Positions 4,988 through 7,453 of a stretch of DNA of 7,453 bases are shown piece after piece. How positions within the stretch are numbered: the stretch's first letter is position 1; each line of letters starts with the position of its first letter. The position numbers and the translations under genes are program-made. The notes under the pieces were generated by a model. It was given only the letters and a program-made list of their open reading frames with translations, did not search any database and was not told the DNA's origin. The DNA comes from an uncultured Methanosarcinales archaeon (GTDB lineage: Archaea > Halobacteriota > Methanosarcinia > Methanotrichales > Methanotrichaceae): positions 1-7,453 of the forward strand of contig CALMJN010000416.1 in the NCBI GenBank assembly GCA_937864385.1, written 5' to 3'.

Positions 4988-5950
4988 ATGGCTAATGCAA
5001 AAAAGAAGGCAGAGATAGACCTGGGCAGGCCTGTTACCGTCTGGCGCTCCCATGATCTTCTGGACGGCCGGCCAGCTGAGTCTCTAACCATGATCCTGCG
5101 CACAGTGGGATGCCGCTGGAACCGCTGCACCATGTGCGGCTTTGCCGGAGAGGGTGCGCCGGCCGGTGCGGATGATCTGATCAGGCAGTTCGAGTGGGCT
5201 ATGGGCCGCTCTTCACCCGAGGTTTCTGTGGTCAAGATCTATACCAGCGGCAGCTTCCTGGATCCGGATGAGATGCCTGTTCAGGCCAGAGATGAGATAC
5301 TCAGGCGTCTGCAGGCTCTGGGAATATCCCGGCTGGTCATAGAGAGCCGCCCGGAGTACATAACTGCTCAGAGCATCGAGGCCTGCCTCTCTCATCTTCC
5401 CACCGAGTTTGCCATAGGTCTCGAGAGCTCAAATGACCTCATCCGGGAGAAGTCCATAAGAAAGGGCTTCTCCTTGCAGGATTTTGTGGCGGCATCAGAA
5501 CTGGTGCACCGCCAGGGCGGCAGGATAAAGGCCTACATTTTGCTCAAGCCGCCTTTGCTCACAGAGGGCCAGGCCATGAGAGATGCCATAGCCACTGGCC
5601 TGGCAGCCCGACCTCACTCCGATGTGCTCTCTTTAAACCTGTGCAATGTGCAGCGCAATACAGTAGTGGAGAGGATGTGGCAGCGAGGAGAGTTCCGCCC
5701 TCCCTGGCTCTGGTCGGCTCTGGAGGTGCTTAAGAGCGTGCCCGGACCCATAGTCTGCGATCCGGTGGGAGCGGGGACCCGGCGGGGGCCACATAACTGC
5801 GGAGCATGTGATGAGAGCATAGCAGCAGCAATCAGGGATCACGCCCTCTCTCAGGATGTCGGTCCGCTGAAAAGCCTGGACTGCTCCTGCAAGGCCACCT
5901 GGCGGGAGCTGATGGAATTAGAGGAGGAAGCCTTCGGAGCTGTACTTTAG
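4988..5950 (+). CDS. raSEA: Archaeosine biosynthesis radical SAM protein RaSEA
   Basis: A 320-residue radical SAM enzyme of the TIGR01210-type family. The cluster motif is C42-x4-C47-x2-C50 (GCRWNRCTMCGF), ligating the [4Fe-4S] cluster that binds SAM. Further family features are YTSGSFLDP (85-93), RPEYI (121-125), GLESSNDLIRE (144-154), an ILLKPP strand (184-189), and a C-terminal set of four cysteines (C271, C274, C299, C301) that may hold a second metal site. RaSEA works with ArcS: ArcS attaches lysine to preQ0 at position 15 of tRNA, and RaSEA cleaves the adduct to give archaeosine. ATG 4988 was chosen because it follows the upstream stop by 16 bases and gives a start MANAKKKAEIDLGRP; longer in-frame starts would overlap the previous gene. 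ArcS and queuine synthesis genes are not in the window. Confidence 0.88.
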   Translation: MANAKKKAEIDLGRPVTVWRSHDLLDGRPAESLTMILRTVGCRWNRCTMCGFAGEGAPAGADDLIRQFEWAMGRSSPEVSVVKIYTSGSFLDPDEMPVQARDEILRRLQALGISRLVIESRPEYITAQSIEACLSHLPTEFAIGLESSNDLIREKSIRKGFSLQDFVAASELVHRQGGRIKAYILLKPPLLTEGQAMRDAIATGLAARPHSDVLSLNLCNVQRNTVVERMWQRGEFRPPWLWSALEVLKSVPGPIVCDPVGAGTRRGPHNCGACDESIAAAIRDHALSQDVGPLKSLDCSCKATWRELMELEEEAFGAVL

Positions 5951-5988
5951 TGAAAGAAGGCCTCTTCCCGTCGCAAGATCCGGATAGA

Positions 5989-6444
5989 TTAGGCAGTCTT
6001 TTCAATTTTGCTCTTTATGGCCGAAAGTTCTTCATAGATCTCCTCCAGTGCCCTATTCTGAGCCGCAAAATTGTCCAGGACGGCTTTGCTCTCCTCTTCA
6101 GCCCGAAGGTTCATCAGATAATCATTATGAGCCTTGAGCCGATCCTGGCGGTTCTGGCTCATCAGAATCAAAGATGCAGTATAGGCAGACTGCAAAGAGA
6201 AGATCAGATTCATGAAGATAAAAGGATAGGGATCCCAGGGGCGCAAATAGGCACTGGCATTGAGAATTATCCAGACTGCCACAAGAATCGATTGGATGAG
6301 TATGAACTTCCATGAACCCAGGTTTTCGTATACCCAATCGGCAAACTTCTCTCCGTATGTAGACGGCCCGGGGTCTATTTCAGATAATTCACGCACCGGA
6401 GGATGATTGTGCCTGAAGGGATCGGGAAATACCAGCTTTCTCAA
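5989..6444 (-). CDS. DUF1003 small membrane protein
   Basis: A 151-residue protein of the DUF1003 family. It has two transmembrane segments (about 46-64 and 74-96) joined by the family signature WDPYPFIFMNLIFSLQSAY, then MSQNRQDRLKAHNDY and a charged C-terminal helix (115-148) predicted to form a coiled coil. The function of the family is unknown. The start is TTG at 6444, supported by AGGAGG (6457-6452) at a spacing of 7 and the absence of a nearby alternative. The gene is convergent with raSEA; the 38 bases between their stops contain no obvious strong terminator, though a T-rich stretch just inside the gene (about 5997-6010) could end raSEA transcripts. Confidence 0.9.
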   Translation of the reverse strand: MRKLVFPDPFRHNHPPVRELSEIDPGPSTYGEKFADWVYENLGSWKFILIQSILVAVWIILNASAYLRPWDPYPFIFMNLIFSLQSAYTASLILMSQNRQDRLKAHNDYLMNLRAEEESKAVLDNFAAQNRALEEIYEELSAIKSKIEKTA

Positions 6445-6451
6445 AGGTCGG

Positions 6452-6457
6452 CCTCCT
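6452..6457 (-). promoter_or_regulatory. Ribosome-binding site AGGAGG for the DUF1003 gene (TTG start)
   Basis: AGGAGG on the minus strand lies 7 bases before TTG at 6444 and decides the start of this gene. Confidence 0.75.
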
Positions 6458-6530
6458 ATATCTATATTGAAACAACTCCAGATGGAGAATGCTCAAAGCT
6501 CAAGGGCATCCCTAACCATTCTCTGCCCAT

Positions 6531-6540
6531 TTTATATAAA
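6531..6540. promoter_or_regulatory. Symmetric TATA box TTTATATAAA
   Basis: A fully palindromic, near-ideal archaeal TATA element. On the minus strand it would start DUF1003 transcripts near 6507, giving a leader of about 60 bases. On the plus strand it would start a transcript near 6562, reading toward the tRNA-Pro gene, which also has its own TATA-like site. Confidence 0.55.
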
Positions 6541-6602
6541 TTAATCATATGCCCCTATTGAACCTGCAGCTCCTTATGTGCGGCATCAAGGGATGGGAAA
6601 TG

Positions 6603-6612
6603 CTTATATGCC
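6603..6612 (+). promoter_or_regulatory. TATA-like promoter element of tRNA-Pro
   Basis: CTTATATGCC lies about 30 bases upstream of the tRNA 5' end, at the spacing usual for archaeal tRNA promoters. Confidence 0.5.
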
Positions 6613-6639
6613 ACCTCTGCATCCTACCATGCGCTGCGC

Positions 6640-6712
6640 GGGGCCATAGGGTAGCCTGGTATCCTACAGGACTGGGGGTCCTGTGACCGGCGTTCAAATC
6701 GCCGTGGCCCCA
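6640..6712 (+). tRNA. tRNA-Pro(GGG)
   Basis: Complete 73-base cloverleaf: acceptor GGGGCCA with TGGCCCC, D loop AGCCTGGTAT with the GG pair, anticodon stem CAGGA/TCCTG with loop CTGGGGG (anticodon GGG followed by G37, usual for proline tRNA), variable TGAC, and T arm CGGCG-TTCAAAT-CGCCG. The discriminator is A. CCA is not encoded and there is no intron. T-rich sequence follows from about 6719. Confidence 0.95.
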
Positions 6713-6968
6713 TCGAAGGCTTTCTTGTAGCCAATTTTTATTATGCCAAACGGCAGTCTTATACATGTGCATATAGAACAGTCACAAGTATTTATGGTAA
6801 AATTATCCAGGGCTTGAAGGAGAAGATGACCGCCTTCCGGACATTATCGACCTGCTGAAACTATCCACATGAGGATCATACAAAGCAGAGTTTTTTATAT
6901 CATATTAATAGATCTGGATCATAAATCAATCCTGCCGGCTTCCGGCGGGATCATGGGGAGTGTATTAA
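6713..6968. other. Intergenic region between tRNA-Pro and the secreted-protein gene
   Basis: About 255 bases without a convincing gene. A plus-strand open fragment (6801-6872, 23 codons, including LPDIIDLLKLST before TGA) looks coding-like but has no start codon, so at most it is a gene remnant. The TATA-like TTTTTTATATC (6891-6901) is the probable promoter of the downstream gene, with transcription expected near 6923. The leader hairpin at 6931-6949 is listed separately. Confidence 0.4.
6931..6949 (+). repeat. Strong hairpin in the 5' leader of the secreted-protein gene
   Basis: CCTGCCGG CTT CCGGCGGG forms an 8-bp GC-rich stem (one G-U pair) with a 3-base loop, 5 bases before the GGGGAG ribosome-binding site and within the leader predicted from the TATA box at 6891. 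No T-run follows, so it is not an ordinary terminator. It may stabilise the mRNA or modulate translation, or bind a protein as DNA. Confidence 0.5.
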
Positions 6969-7453
6969 TTGATAGCTATGCAAAAGAATAGGATTTGGCC
7001 TATGGCTTTGGCATGCCTTTTGTTGCTGTTTGCTGCCATCTCTGCCCAGGGCCTGCAGAGCTTTGATCCGACTTACTCAGATGTTCAATATGGCGAGGAG
7101 TATGATCCATACGGAGAATATTCAACTAATCTGCCCGAGGGAGCACCGCTTCCCGCTGCACCCTCAAGCGCACAAGAGCTGGGCCTTTCCATACCCGAAG
7201 AAGATGCTGCCTCCTACCAGATGCCTCCATCAGGAGAGGCAAGCAAGTCATTAATCCCGGCCAGCTCGGCTATCGTCTCTGATGCGGCTTCATCAGGCCG
7301 CTCCTCAAGCCGGGCCCAGACAACAGAGAATTTCGCCGCTAATTATCCTCAGGAAAGCTATGCCACTCAGCGGCTGATAGTCTCTCCTGAAGGGGCCGCA
7401 CCGAAAAACAAGCTTTACGTATCCAGTGTTCCCAAGACCGTGGCCGGCTGCCG
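6969..7453 (+). CDS. Secreted or cell-surface protein with signal peptide, N-terminal part (partial at right edge)
   Basis: Open to the end of the window with no stop. Preferred start is TTG 6969, 8 bases after GGGGAG (6955-6960); ATG 6978 is the alternative, with that site too far upstream (17 bases). The protein begins with basic residues (MQKNR from the ATG), a hydrophobic core (MALACLLLLFAAI) and a likely signal-peptidase site after SA in AISAQG, so export is expected. The mature part starts with a Tyr- and acid-rich stretch (YGEEYDPYGEY) and continues as a low-complexity Ser/Pro/Ala/Glu-rich region, then becomes more structured near RLIVSPEG and LYVSSVPKTVAG. This suggests a surface protein with an extended linker ahead of a folded domain outside the window. 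No family is recognised. Confidence 0.7.
   Translation, partial: MIAMQKNRIWPMALACLLLLFAAISAQGLQSFDPTYSDVQYGEEYDPYGEYSTNLPEGAPLPAAPSSAQELGLSIPEEDAASYQMPPSGEASKSLIPASSAIVSDAASSGRSSSRAQTTENFAANYPQESYATQRLIVSPEGAAPKNKLYVSSVPKTVAGC

Noticed and set aside
3967..5235. 422-codon minus-strand open frame
   Set aside because: It is antisense to the thioredoxin-reductase-like gene and the start of raSEA, both of which have clear family motifs.
6801..6872. Small gene between tRNA-Pro and the secreted protein
   Set aside because: The frame has protein-like residues but no start codon, and the ATG in another frame behind GGAGA gives only ten codons.

Overview
The window looks like chromosomal DNA of a methanogenic euryarchaeon, most likely a member of the Methanosarcinales such as Methanothrix; the genus is an inference only. 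The evidence is a radical SAM enzyme of archaeosine tRNA modification (an archaeal pathway), two tRNA genes without encoded CCA, TATA-type promoters, archaeal GGAGG/GGTGAT ribosome-binding sites, and frequent non-ATG starts (TTG, GTG). Core genes are about 60-65% GC, while one accessory gene is about 46% GC.

Left part (1-1985, minus strand). The 5' part of a trmO/TsaA-type tRNA methyltransferase gene runs off the left edge. Upstream of it lies a family 5 substrate-binding lipoprotein of an oligopeptide/nickel ABC transporter. That gene ends in a clear hairpin-plus-T-run terminator. It may be preceded by a 14-codon leader ORF whose stop overlaps the preferred GTG start. No permease or ATPase gene accompanies it.

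Middle part (1986-3930). A gene-poor stretch (about 2056-2649) contains a roughly 72% GC block packed with short inverted repeats, plus fragments of reading frame that look like decayed coding sequence. Next is an AT-richer, probably acquired gene for a PD-(D/E)XK-type nuclease (minus strand). Its promoter region carries a perfect 18-bp inverted repeat between TATA box and predicted start site. The same promoter region could drive a 43-codon ORF in the other direction, which ends inside the antisense of a tRNA-Gly(GCC) gene.

Right part (3931-7453). A two-gene plus-strand operon encodes a thioredoxin-reductase-like flavoprotein with a degraded NADPH-binding signature (possibly F420-linked) and the archaeosine radical SAM protein RaSEA. 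Convergent to it is a small DUF1003 membrane protein (minus strand). Then come a tRNA-Pro(GGG) gene and the start of a secreted, Ser/Pro/Ala/Tyr-rich protein that runs off the right edge, with a strong hairpin in its 5' leader.

The tRNA theme recurs (TrmO, RaSEA, two tRNA genes). No mobile element, CRISPR array or clearly new multi-gene system is visible. The best candidates for novelty are the nuclease with its divergent operator and partner mini-ORF, the leader ORF of the transporter lipoprotein, and the GC-rich structured block.
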